A DNA stretch of 64,000 nt from DASQPA01 sp963757335 (lineage in GTDB: Bacteria; Acidobacteriota; Thermoanaerobaculia; Multivoradales; UBA5704), in NCBI GenBank assembly GCA_963757335.1, contig CAVWRJ010000008.1, forward strand, positions 124,001 to 188,000. The letters run 5' to 3'. The notes under the pieces are model-generated. The model was not told the DNA's origin. It searched no databases and saw only the letters and a program-made list of their open reading frames with translations. A program made the position numbers and the translations under genes. Shown in pieces: positions 16,732 through 24,954 of the stretch; within the stretch, counting starts at the first letter, position 1, and each line of letters begins with the position of its first letter.

Positions 16732-16846
16732 GCCGACCGCCCAACAAAATTCCAAGCATCGGGTTCTGCCGGACGAGCGCCCCACCCGAGCCCTCCTGAA
16801 TGGTCTCGGTTCTCAGCCACGGGGTGCCATCCGGGAGGACGCGCCC

Positions 16847-17176
16847 ATGCACTCGACGGGAAAGTCGCAGCTCGCTACGAATCGAGGTGTCCAACTAGAA
16901 GTCCAAGCAAAAGCGAGGCGTCGTCGGAAGGAGAAGCCGATCCGTGAGGACGACGGCGTCGAGGCATCGGCGATGCCGGTGCAGCCGCCGCTAAAGCGCG
17001 ATGGCGAGGACGATCACTCGAATCCGTCCTCGCTGGAAGAGCGCCCCGTCCTGCGCGAGCCGGACCCTCCCGTGGCGTCGGGAGATCCGGTCCAGGTTCC
17101 GATCCAGCGGCCGGACCCCGATCCCACGCCGGTCGTTCCGCCGCACCCCGGTCGCGAGCGAGGTGCCGAGGGATGA
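16847..17176 (+). CDS. Small disordered, proline- and charge-rich protein, translationally coupled to CHAT-SAVED (109 aa)
   Basis: ATG 16847 follows GGGAGGAC. The first 45 residues are basic (EVQAKARRRRKEKPIREDDG) and the rest acidic and Pro-rich, ending in PDPDPTPVVPPHPGRERGAE. No fold, signal peptide or Cys is visible and I recognise no family. Its TGA overlaps the ATG of the CHAT-SAVED gene (ATGA, 17173-17176), which implies coupled translation and equal amounts. A short protein welded to a protease gene may be its substrate, inhibitor or scaffold; nothing in the sequence decides between these. Confidence 0.6.
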   Translation: MHSTGKSQLATNRGVQLEVQAKARRRRKEKPIREDDGVEASAMPVQPPLKRDGEDDHSNPSSLEERPVLREPDPPVASGDPVQVPIQRPDPDPTPVVPPHPGRERGAEG

Positions 17177-19110
17177 GATACAACGAGGCCCGCGTCGAGC
17201 TGTTCGCCGATCCTGCCGGTTTCCGAAGTCGGGTGAGCCTGTCGGGGCGCACTTCTCTCGACGAACCCTTCATTCCCCCGCCGGGTGTCGATGCCGCGAG
17301 CCTCTATCAGGAATGGTTTGATTCGTTCAGCCATCCGGTATCGCCCGAGAGCAAACGCACCCTGGACGAGCACCGGCGAGCCTCCGGCGAGGCTCTCTTT
17401 CGGGCACTATTCCCCTCGTCCGATCCGCGAATTCAGATGGAGCTCGGTGGGCTCGCCCAGCAGCAAGCCTTCGGCTCCCAGCGCGGCCTGCGGATTCGCC
17501 TGATGCTCGGTGACCTGCACGGGAATGGGGGACAGGACGCCAGCGCGATCCTACCCGCTTCGAGCCTGCCGTATGAGTTGATGATTCCGCCCCGAACGGA
17601 GGGCTATCTCGCACGGAGCCGCTTCGTCTCAATCGTTCGCACGATCGGTACGCCCGAACCGGCCATGCCCATTTCCGTTCTCGGGGCACTGCGTGTCCTA
17701 GTCGTCAGTTCCCAGCCGAAGGACATTCCGGCTCTCGGCTGGAAAAAAGAGGTCGCCAAGATCCAAAAGGCGCTGCAGGACAGGAAAGATACCCGGGTCG
17801 TGGTTCTCGAGCATGCCAGTTTCGAGCAGACCCTCGCTCTCTTACGCGACGGCTTTCACGTCCTCCACTTCATCGGCCATGGCGGACGGGATCCGCTGAG
17901 CGGGCAACGGTATTTACTTTTCGAGGAGGAGGGGAAGCGGCAGGCCGTCTTGGCGGAGGACATCGCGGATCGATTCGGGAGCAACCCAATGCTCAAGCTC
18001 GTGGTGCTCAACGCCTGCCACTCCGGTGAGCTGGAGAAGGGGGCCGGAGGTGATGCCGTGGCCGGTGTCGCGGCTGCACTCTCGACGCGTGGTATACCCG
18101 CGGTCGTGGCGATGCAGGTCGCTGTCACCGACAGCGCTGCTGTCGATTTCTCGGCTGCCCTCTACGGCGCCCTCCGCGAGGGGCAATGTATCGAGGTGGC
18201 CGTCGCCGACGGGCGTGGTTCAGTGCGGGTCGGTTCGCCGGAGTGGGCTACCCCTGTGCTCTACCTGCGCGGCGAATCCAGCGATCTCTTCGAATTTCAG
18301 ACGGACTCACAAGGCCCCGTGATCCGAAGCGATGGACCGCCGGAGCTCAAGCTAGGTATTCGCTCCCTGGTCGAGAGCGAGAAGTTCCCGTATCTCGCCG
18401 AGTGGGCGAAGAAGCTGGAAACTACGACCGAGGCGCTTCTCCCCCTGGAGGAATACTTTCAAGGGCGATACATCATCAAGCGGAAGATGTGGGGAGAGTC
18501 CGTCTTGCCTCGGCTCCATCGCTTCCTAGGCGGAGCGGCCATGCAGGAGAGACCCGTTGCGCTCAGCTTGGCGGCGCATGGAACGATCGCCTTCGCCGCG
18601 GGGTACTACTTCCTCAAGTCGGCAACGCCTGTCTCCCTCCTGCAAGTGACCTCGGGGCAAACAACGCGGTGGGCGGAGGCCCAGGGTACGGTGCCTCCGG
18701 GAGCTCTATGGCAAGACTTTGAGGAACGCGTGCTCGATCCCACGGCCCCAGACGTCGCCGTCGCCATCGAGATCACCCAGAACACGTTGGAGGCGGTGGC
18801 CAGGTACCTGGCCGAGAGCCAGGTGAAGGTTGGAAAACTGGTCTGCGCCCGCATTGCCGGTTGGCCGGGGAAAACTCGCGTGGAGAGCGGCGCTCACGCG
18901 TACCAGCTCGCCTGGCAGCTCCAGCAGTGGCTCAAAGATCACACCGGAAACGGCGCCAAGCGGCGCCTCCATTTATTCTCAGCGGCGCCGAACGGGTTCC
19001 TCTTCTTCCTCGGCCAGCTGGCGCCAGATCTGGGAAAACTGCGCCTGTACGAGTACGACTTCGAGAAGCAAAAGCACGGCACCTACGAAGCGTCCGTCGA
19101 TCTCAAGTAA
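17173..19110 (+). CDS. CHAT-SAVED protein: caspase-like protease fused to a cyclic-nucleotide sensor (645 aa)
   Basis: Residues about 1-165 are an N-terminal region with a beta-strand pattern. The CHAT domain at about 170-370 carries His236 (LHFIGHGGRD) and Cys282 (LNACHSGE). Residues about 460-645 match the SAVED domain: an opening PVALSLAAHGTIAFAAGYYF, a central APDVAVAIEIT strand, then LHLFSAAPNGFLFFLGQ and LYEYDFEKQKHGTYEASVDL at the end, the most conserved SAVED signatures. SAVED binds cyclic di- and oligonucleotides in CBASS Cap4 and in type III CRISPR effectors, and ligand binding assembles filaments that activate the fused enzyme. Here the effector would be a CHAT protease. No signal peptide, so cytosolic. 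The DAC-like gene starts 21 bases downstream and may make the ligand. Confidence 0.88.
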   Translation: MRYNEARVELFADPAGFRSRVSLSGRTSLDEPFIPPPGVDAASLYQEWFDSFSHPVSPESKRTLDEHRRASGEALFRALFPSSDPRIQMELGGLAQQQAFGSQRGLRIRLMLGDLHGNGGQDASAILPASSLPYELMIPPRTEGYLARSRFVSIVRTIGTPEPAMPISVLGALRVLVVSSQPKDIPALGWKKEVAKIQKALQDRKDTRVVVLEHASFEQTLALLRDGFHVLHFIGHGGRDPLSGQRYLLFEEEGKRQAVLAEDIADRFGSNPMLKLVVLNACHSGELEKGAGGDAVAGVAAALSTRGIPAVVAMQVAVTDSAAVDFSAALYGALREGQCIEVAVADGRGSVRVGSPEWATPVLYLRGESSDLFEFQTDSQGPVIRSDGPPELKLGIRSLVESEKFPYLAEWAKKLETTTEALLPLEEYFQGRYIIKRKMWGESVLPRLHRFLGGAAMQERPVALSLAAHGTIAFAAGYYFLKSATPVSLLQVTSGQTTRWAEAQGTVPPGALWQDFEERVLDPTAPDVAVAIEITQNTLEAVARYLAESQVKVGKLVCARIAGWPGKTRVESGAHAYQLAWQLQQWLKDHTGNGAKRRLHLFSAAPNGFLFFLGQLAPDLGKLRLYEYDFEKQKHGTYEASVDLK

Positions 19111-19131
19111 CCGACTCCTGAGGCCAGCACA

Positions 19132-21648
19132 ATGTCTGTCGACCAACCAGCTAGGACTTCAAGCCCAGCCACAGCGGGCGGAGGCATTCTAGTGCGCACC
19201 AGAGGCGCCGCCAGGCACTCACCACCCTTGGCCGTACCCAACGCCACAGCAGTTCCCGCGGTGGAATCGCGCTCGCCGGCCTACGACCCTGCACCGGGCC
19301 AGCACTACCTCACCAGTGTCGCCGGTCTCGCCCCCAGGGTCTTGCGCGCGCTCCTGGATCGCGGGGACCTGACACGCGGCGGCATCACGAAGATCGAGCA
19401 GAAGATCCAAGACTTCATGCGCACCGCCTTTCTGCCCTTCGTCGGGCAGTGGCATGTACCGGACTACATCGCCAGCACCAACCGAGCCGGCTTTCAATCA
19501 CTTCGGCCCTTGGCTGAGGCCGTCCGGATGAATGAGCAGTCGTTCAACTTCATCGGGGCGCACTATCGGAGCCGGCTTTCAGTTCGAGGGCGGCGCACGG
19601 CATTTGCATCGCGACAGGAGGTGTTTCATGCCTCCCTGGACAAATTTGTCGGCCGGTCCTTGCTTCGGCCGCTGGGAGCGGTGCCTGACGGGTCCATGTT
19701 CCAGCAGCTGTGGGATGCGGTGTATTTGGAGCAGTATTTCAGGCTGTGCGGCGTCAACGTCACCTTCAGTGAGTGGGCTCTTCATCGGCAGCAACTGAGA
19801 CCCATCGCGGTGATGACGACGCGTCGGAGTCTGTGCTCTGTGACTCTTGAATCATTGGCAGGCGGCGTGGACGTGCCAACCGTGAAGGTGGCGAAGGGGT
19901 TGACGCGGCAACTTCTACAGCCGACTACGGTGAAGACTCTTTGGCGCGCGGTTGCGCGGGCCTTTGCACAGGCGTTGGGCGATGCCCCGGAGGCTTTCGA
20001 GAGACTCCAAGAGGGTGCGGAGAGTGCGCCGGACATCGAGAGTATTCAGTCTTGGTTCCGCCTCGTACACCGAGCCAACGCTCTCGCGTCGCGTATCCTG
20101 GAGGACGACAGTGTCCGTGCCGACCTGGCCGCGCGCGCGGCCTATGTCGCGGGCTTGCTGCTTTACGGCAGGGAGCATGGGAGTTTCAGGGCAGGTTTGG
20201 CCGAGTACCTAGGATCTGCCCAGCCTGTCCGGGGTCAGGCGAAACCTGACGCCGCAGCACTCTCCAGCGTGGGAGAGTTCGTCAGGGTCTTGCAGTCGTT
20301 GCGATTTTATCAGGAATGCTATGGAGAAAGCTGCATCACCGTTCCGGACGAGCAGCCGTCGACGATCAGAGGCTCGGAGATTGATGCCGCCGCTCTGCCG
20401 CCGATCGGGGCAGGCTCGAAGTGCAGTCTGACGTTGTTCTGGGGAGGGCCGGATTCCCTTCCGCCCGTGCTTCCAAAAGTATTGGAGGCCACTTCGAGCC
20501 TGTTCAGCCATGCTCTGAGCGAAGGAGAGCTGACGATAGGCCAGGAAGTGCCGAGTCGCGGGATTGAGTCACCAGACGTGGCCCGTCTCGCAGGTACCCT
20601 ACAGCAGTTCACCAAAGGAGCAGTGGGTGCTCGGGCAATTGCCAAGGTTCTCATCTTGGCCGAGGATCTCTCCCGTTGCCTTCATGAGTCGAGGCCGCGA
20701 GCCTTTACTTTCCTGCTTGGAAGTCCGCAGTGGTTGATTTCAGATCTTCGGATCGAGCATGAACTGGTCGGCGCCGTCAGTTCCTTTCAACTGGCCGAGC
20801 GGGCTGCGGAGCCGGAAAAATATCAGTCCACTCTGGCGCTCCTAGAGGGAAATTCTTCCTTCCTGCAGGCGGAAGATCTATGTCTTTTCGTCGCTTGCCC
20901 GGCAGAGCCGCTCGAAGTGACGCATATCGTGAAGGTGCCTCGGTTGGAGATGATGCGGAGGAAACTGCTTTGTTCCTTCACCGCTGAGCGCCCAGGCTTG
21001 CTGGCGGTGGTAACTCATGGCAATGGGAGAGGAGAGGTAATTTGCGATGGGGAAGTTCAGGGAGTACTGCGGCCTGGCCATTCGTGGGCGGAGCGGTCGA
21101 GAGAATATTTCGACTTCGGAGCCGGCTTGGAGAGCGTGCTGAACAAACTGGTTGGCAAGCGTAAGGCGGGAGAGATCGCAGCCGTACTTCGGCCGGTCAT
21201 CCAGGATCTAAGCGAAGAGCCTGGTGTCGGAGCGCTGTTCGTGGTGGCGAAAAAAGGAAATATTGTGAATCTACTCAACAGTTCCTCCAAACTGACTGAA
21301 GTTCTGGATTCGGTGGATGGCCAGAGACTCCTCGAAATGCCCCCGGAAGTTTTGTTCCAACTGGCACAGGATGATGGGGCGACCCTCATCTGCTGTGACG
21401 ATCTCTGCGTTTGGGGACGGCGTCACTTGGAGGTGCCGGTGATTCCGAATCTCGAGAAGGAGTGGAAGGCCCATGGCCCAATGCAGTGGAAGCATTGGTA
21501 CAAGACGAAGACTTGGGGGACGAGGCGGCGCACGGGCTTGGCGGTGAGCTTCGATCTGCGTGAGGAGGGCGTCGTGATCGTGATTTCAGCCGATGGCCCG
21601 GTGGATCTCCTGCAGGGCGGCAGGGGTGTCGCCGAGTTCAGCGAGTGA
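19132..21648 (+). CDS. Large protein with C-terminal diadenylate-cyclase-like (DAC/DisA_N-like) domain (838 aa)
   Basis: The C-terminal 140 residues follow the DAC plan: GVGALFVVAKKGNIVNLL, then DDGATLICCDDLCVWGRRHL with the catalytic D748-G749-A750, then WGTRRRTGLAVSF and GVVIVISADGPVDLLQGG. The second catalytic motif, canonically GTRHR, reads G796-T-R-R-R, so the central His is Arg, and about 17 extra residues separate the motifs. DAC domains make c-di-AMP from two ATP. Residues about 420-720 (LTLFWGGPDSLPP, FTFLLGSPQWLISDLRIEHE) look like the sensor part that precedes DAC in some multidomain cyclases. The helical N-terminal 400 residues (QHYLTSVAGLAPRVLRALLD) are unrecognised. Position directly after CHAT-SAVED suggests it supplies, or modulates, the nucleotide ligand. 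Confidence 0.65.
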   Translation: MSVDQPARTSSPATAGGGILVRTRGAARHSPPLAVPNATAVPAVESRSPAYDPAPGQHYLTSVAGLAPRVLRALLDRGDLTRGGITKIEQKIQDFMRTAFLPFVGQWHVPDYIASTNRAGFQSLRPLAEAVRMNEQSFNFIGAHYRSRLSVRGRRTAFASRQEVFHASLDKFVGRSLLRPLGAVPDGSMFQQLWDAVYLEQYFRLCGVNVTFSEWALHRQQLRPIAVMTTRRSLCSVTLESLAGGVDVPTVKVAKGLTRQLLQPTTVKTLWRAVARAFAQALGDAPEAFERLQEGAESAPDIESIQSWFRLVHRANALASRILEDDSVRADLAARAAYVAGLLLYGREHGSFRAGLAEYLGSAQPVRGQAKPDAAALSSVGEFVRVLQSLRFYQECYGESCITVPDEQPSTIRGSEIDAAALPPIGAGSKCSLTLFWGGPDSLPPVLPKVLEATSSLFSHALSEGELTIGQEVPSRGIESPDVARLAGTLQQFTKGAVGARAIAKVLILAEDLSRCLHESRPRAFTFLLGSPQWLISDLRIEHELVGAVSSFQLAERAAEPEKYQSTLALLEGNSSFLQAEDLCLFVACPAEPLEVTHIVKVPRLEMMRRKLLCSFTAERPGLLAVVTHGNGRGEVICDGEVQGVLRPGHSWAERSREYFDFGAGLESVLNKLVGKRKAGEIAAVLRPVIQDLSEEPGVGALFVVAKKGNIVNLLNSSSKLTEVLDSVDGQRLLEMPPEVLFQLAQDDGATLICCDDLCVWGRRHLEVPVIPNLEKEWKAHGPMQWKHWYKTKTWGTRRRTGLAVSFDLREEGVVIVISADGPVDLLQGGRGVAEFSE

Positions 21649-21673
21649 CCGGAGATCGCTTCTGGAGATCCCA

Positions 21674-22555
21674 ATGATCTGGCAGATCCTCGCCTCCGCC
21701 CTCGCCCAAGGCCTCGCCATCGCGGCCCTCGCCTTCGCTTTCGCGTTGGTCTATTGGAGCACGCGGGTGTTTTTCGTCCTCCTCGGCGCGCTCTACGCCT
21801 TGGCGCCGTTCCTGGTGGCGGAGTTCCAGGCGCACGTCGGGTTGGGCGTGGCGGTGGGGTTGACGCTCGCCACCGGAGTGGGGCTGTCGCTCCTCTTCGG
21901 CTGGCTGAACCATGAGCGGTTGATCGCGAAGAATGCGCCGGACGGCGTTCACTTCGCCTGCTCTCTCGCGCTCTATTTTCTCGTCTCCGAGGTGGCGTCC
22001 CTTCGGTGGGGTTCGGACGTGCGCTCTCTCGCCAACCTTCTACCGTTCCCGCGCTTTTTCGGTGGGTCGCTGCGGCTGCCGACCTCTCAGCTCGTGATGA
22101 TCGCCGGGTGCCTCGTTTGGATTGTGGTGGTGCTCGCCAGGCTGCGCTGGAGCGGGCACGGCGTGAAGCTGCGGGCGCTGGCGGACAATCCCGGCGAGCT
22201 TTCGCGCTCGGGGTTCGACCCGCGGGGGTTGCGGGGATTGGCCTTCGGTGGCGCGGGCCTGGTGGCGGCCGGCACCGCGATCGCGGTCGCGGCGGATCTC
22301 GCCGTGGGCGTCCATGGCGGAATGGTGGCCCTCATCCCCGCCGCCACCGCGACGCTCCTCACGACGGTCGGCCGCTGGGGACGTCTCCTCGCCTGGGCTC
22401 TGGTGCTCGGGCTGCTGCGGACCGCGGTGACCTTCCTTGTCTCTGGGGCTTGGCAGGAGCCGGTCACTCTCGGGCTCCTCCTTCTCGGTCTCCTGGCCCG
22501 CCACCAGGGTGCGCGCCGCTGGGGCCGTGAGCTGGTGCCGGGAGGCGTACGGTGA
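21674..22555 (+). CDS. livH: Branched-chain amino acid/urea type ABC transporter permease, LivH-like (293 aa)
   Basis: Integral membrane protein with about eight hydrophobic segments. It opens with ILASALAQGLAIAALAFAFA as LivH/UrtB proteins do and has a cytoplasmic loop KLRALADNPGELSRSGFDPR matching the family's coupling loop. ATG 21674 follows GGAGATCCC; a longer in-frame opening overlaps the DAC gene. Its stop overlaps the GTG start of the next gene (GTGA). It starts only 25 bases after the DAC-like gene, so it is probably co-transcribed with the signalling genes. Confidence 0.85.
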   Translation: MIWQILASALAQGLAIAALAFAFALVYWSTRVFFVLLGALYALAPFLVAEFQAHVGLGVAVGLTLATGVGLSLLFGWLNHERLIAKNAPDGVHFACSLALYFLVSEVASLRWGSDVRSLANLLPFPRFFGGSLRLPTSQLVMIAGCLVWIVVVLARLRWSGHGVKLRALADNPGELSRSGFDPRGLRGLAFGGAGLVAAGTAIAVAADLAVGVHGGMVALIPAATATLLTTVGRWGRLLAWALVLGLLRTAVTFLVSGAWQEPVTLGLLLLGLLARHQGARRWGRELVPGGVR

Positions 22556-23466
22556 GCTACGGGCTGCACCTGCTTGACCTGATTCTGGTCTATGGGCTGG
22601 CCGCGGTGGGATTGAGCCTTTCCGTGGGGCACGTCGGCCAGCTCTGCATGGCGCAGGCGGCGTCGTTCGGCCTCGGCGCCTACGCCTACGCCGTCTTCGG
22701 TGTCGGGTACGCGTGGCCGAGCTGGGCCGCTTTGGGAGGCGCCGTGGCCGTGGGGTTGCTGTTCGCATTCTGCCAGGGGTTTATCGCGCGGTCTTTGGCG
22801 GAGGACGAATTCGTCTTCGGCACCCTGGCCTTCAATGTCATGGTCGGGGGTTGCCTATACAACGGCACGGACGGCGTAAGTCCTCTCGGCAGTCTGCGGA
22901 ACCTGACCAACGGCCCCTACGGAATTTCGGACGTGCCGCCGCTTCCGAACCGCATGCTGGGCGCCAGTCCTCTGGTCTACACCGTTTTTGCGGCCCTCGC
23001 CGTCGCGATCCTCCTCGCCGCCATCCACGCCGCGGTGGCCTCGCCCTGGGGACGGCTGCTCCATGCCATCCGGGACTCGCCGCGCCTCGCGCTCAGCCTC
23101 GGCAAAGAAGTGTTCTCCGAGCGCGCCCGGGCCGCCGAGGCAGCGAGCCTTCTCGGGTCGGTGGCCGGCGCTCTCTATGCCGCCCACGCGCGCTATGTGG
23201 ATCCGAGCCTCGCCTCGACGGACCTCTCGGTTTTCTTCTTGACCTGCCTTCTCCTGGGTGGGGCGGCGAGCTTCTGGGGACCGCTCCTAGGCTGCGCGGG
23301 GGTCGTGGCGCTCCCCGAAGCACTGCGCTGGTTCGGCGCCGGGGGCGCCACGGTGGCGAGCCTGCGGGTGATCGGCTACGCCGTGATCCTCGTGGTCCTC
23401 CTCCATGTCCGGCCTACCGGGCTCGTGCGGCGGGGCCATCGATTCAACCGAAAGGCGGAGGTCTAG
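22552..23466 (+). CDS. livM: Branched-chain amino acid/urea type ABC transporter permease, LivM-like (304 aa)
   Basis: The GTG start overlaps the livH stop by four bases. The sequence shows the LivM opening (LILVYGLAAVGLSLSVGHVG, then QLCMAQAASFGLGAYAYAV), a loop LLHAIRDSPRLALSLGKEVF of the coupling-helix type, and a final SFWGPLLGCAGVVALPEALR segment. It forms the second half of the translocation pore with the preceding LivH-like protein. Length is normal for the family. Confidence 0.85.
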   Translation: MSYGLHLLDLILVYGLAAVGLSLSVGHVGQLCMAQAASFGLGAYAYAVFGVGYAWPSWAALGGAVAVGLLFAFCQGFIARSLAEDEFVFGTLAFNVMVGGCLYNGTDGVSPLGSLRNLTNGPYGISDVPPLPNRMLGASPLVYTVFAALAVAILLAAIHAAVASPWGRLLHAIRDSPRLALSLGKEVFSERARAAEAASLLGSVAGALYAAHARYVDPSLASTDLSVFFLTCLLLGGAASFWGPLLGCAGVVALPEALRWFGAGGATVASLRVIGYAVILVVLLHVRPTGLVRRGHRFNRKAEV

Positions 23467-23470
23467 CGCC

Positions 23471-24940
23471 ATGGCCGCTCCAACGGCGAGCGGGCCGGTG
23501 GTCCTGCGCGGGGTCGGGCTCACCAAGACGTTTGGGAGCCACACAGTCTTCGAGTCTCTCGACATCGAGCTGCGGGCGGGCGAGTTGGTCCTCCTGCGAG
23601 GAGAGAACGGGGCCGGCAAGTCCACCCTGATCGATCTTCTCACCGGCAACCAGAGAGCGGACGCCGGACAGTTGGAGGTCCCGGAGCGGGATGGCGGCAC
23701 CCGCGAACTCGCGGCGCGCTGCCTCGATCCCACCACCCTGGCGCGCCTGGGGATCGTCAAGTGCTGGCAGCGCCCGGAGCTCTTCTGGAGCCAAACGGTG
23801 GGCGACAACTTGCAGATCGCGGCGAGCGGCGGCGAGGACTCAGCGCTGCGGGTGCTGGCGAGAGCCTTACGGGGGTCTCGCCGGCGGCCGGTGGACGGAA
23901 GGCTCGCCCAGTACCCCAAGGACCTCGATCTCGAAGCTTTGGCCGAGCGCCAGGCCACGGCGCTCTCCTTCGGACAGAGCCGGCGGGTCTCGATCGCCTT
24001 AGCGGCCCTCGTCGGCCATCGTGCCCTGCTCCTCGACGAGCCGCTGGCGAGCCTGGACCGTGCGGGCACGCAGGCGGTCAAACGGCTGCTGGGCGAGCTG
24101 GTCACGGACGGACGGCGCGCCGTCCTGGTCGTCGAGCACGCATTGAACGAGCGGCTCCTCGCCGGTCTCCGCTACCGGGTCCTGGAGCTGCGGTCGCGCC
24201 GGCTCGACCCCGGGGTGGATGCCGGCGAGGTGGCCGGCGCCATTCGGCCTTCCGTGGAGCTGTGGACCGACACGGTGGAGGGTGCGACCGGGCTCCGGCG
24301 GCAGGGACCGGCCGAATCGTTGGGCGACGGAGGGGACCTCCTGCGCTTCCGCCACACCAGTGGAGACGGTGCGCGGCCGGTCCTGGAACTCGCGGGGCTC
24401 CGCGTCCGGCGTAGCTCCTGGGAGCTGTTCAGCCCGGAGCGGGGACAGGGGGACGGTTTGTCGCTGGCGCTCCAGCCCGGGGACGTGGCGTTCCTGCTGG
24501 CGAGGAACGGCTGGGGCAAGACCAGTCTCGCCAAAGTGATCTCCGGGGATCTGCCTGCCGCCGCCGGGCAGGTGCGGCTCCTGGGGCAGAACGTCTCGGA
24601 TCTCCCCGCGTGGGCGCGGCGGCGCCGAGGCCTGCTCTACACAGAGACTGCGAACGCCCTCTTCGGCAACCTCTCGGTGGGGGAGACCCTCCGCCTCAAA
24701 GGGGACACGGACGGCGTGAACGGTCTTCCGCTGTCGCTCCGGCGCCAGGTGCGGACGCTCAGCGGCGGCGAACGCCAGCGCCTCGCCCTCCACTGTGCGC
24801 TGAGCGCCCGTGATGTCCGACTGTTGGTGCTGGACGAGCCCTTCAATGGGCTCGACGCGGCGGCGGTGGCTCAGTGGCTACGACTCCTGGAGACCGCGGC
24901 CGCGCAAGGAAAAGCTCTTCTCATCTGTCTTCCAGCCTAG
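23471..24940 (+). CDS. Fused tandem ABC ATPase (LivG-LivF type, 489 aa)
   Basis: Two ATPase domains lie in one chain. Domain 1 (about 8-235) has Walker A GENGAGKST, a variant signature LSFGQSRR instead of LSGGQ, and Walker B ALLLDEPLASLD. Domain 2 (about 310-489) has Walker A-like ARNGWGKTS, signature LSGGERQRLAL and Walker B LLVLDEPFNGLD. In most branched-chain amino acid transporters these are two separate proteins, LivG and LivF; here they are fused. The second Walker A has Trp where Ser/Ala/Gly-type residues are usual. The start is 4 bases after livM. Confidence 0.88.
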   Translation: MAAPTASGPVVLRGVGLTKTFGSHTVFESLDIELRAGELVLLRGENGAGKSTLIDLLTGNQRADAGQLEVPERDGGTRELAARCLDPTTLARLGIVKCWQRPELFWSQTVGDNLQIAASGGEDSALRVLARALRGSRRRPVDGRLAQYPKDLDLEALAERQATALSFGQSRRVSIALAALVGHRALLLDEPLASLDRAGTQAVKRLLGELVTDGRRAVLVVEHALNERLLAGLRYRVLELRSRRLDPGVDAGEVAGAIRPSVELWTDTVEGATGLRRQGPAESLGDGGDLLRFRHTSGDGARPVLELAGLRVRRSSWELFSPERGQGDGLSLALQPGDVAFLLARNGWGKTSLAKVISGDLPAAAGQVRLLGQNVSDLPAWARRRRGLLYTETANALFGNLSVGETLRLKGDTDGVNGLPLSLRRQVRTLSGGERQRLALHCALSARDVRLLVLDEPFNGLDAAAVAQWLRLLETAAAQGKALLICLPA

Positions 24941-24954
24941 AAAGGATGGTCCTT

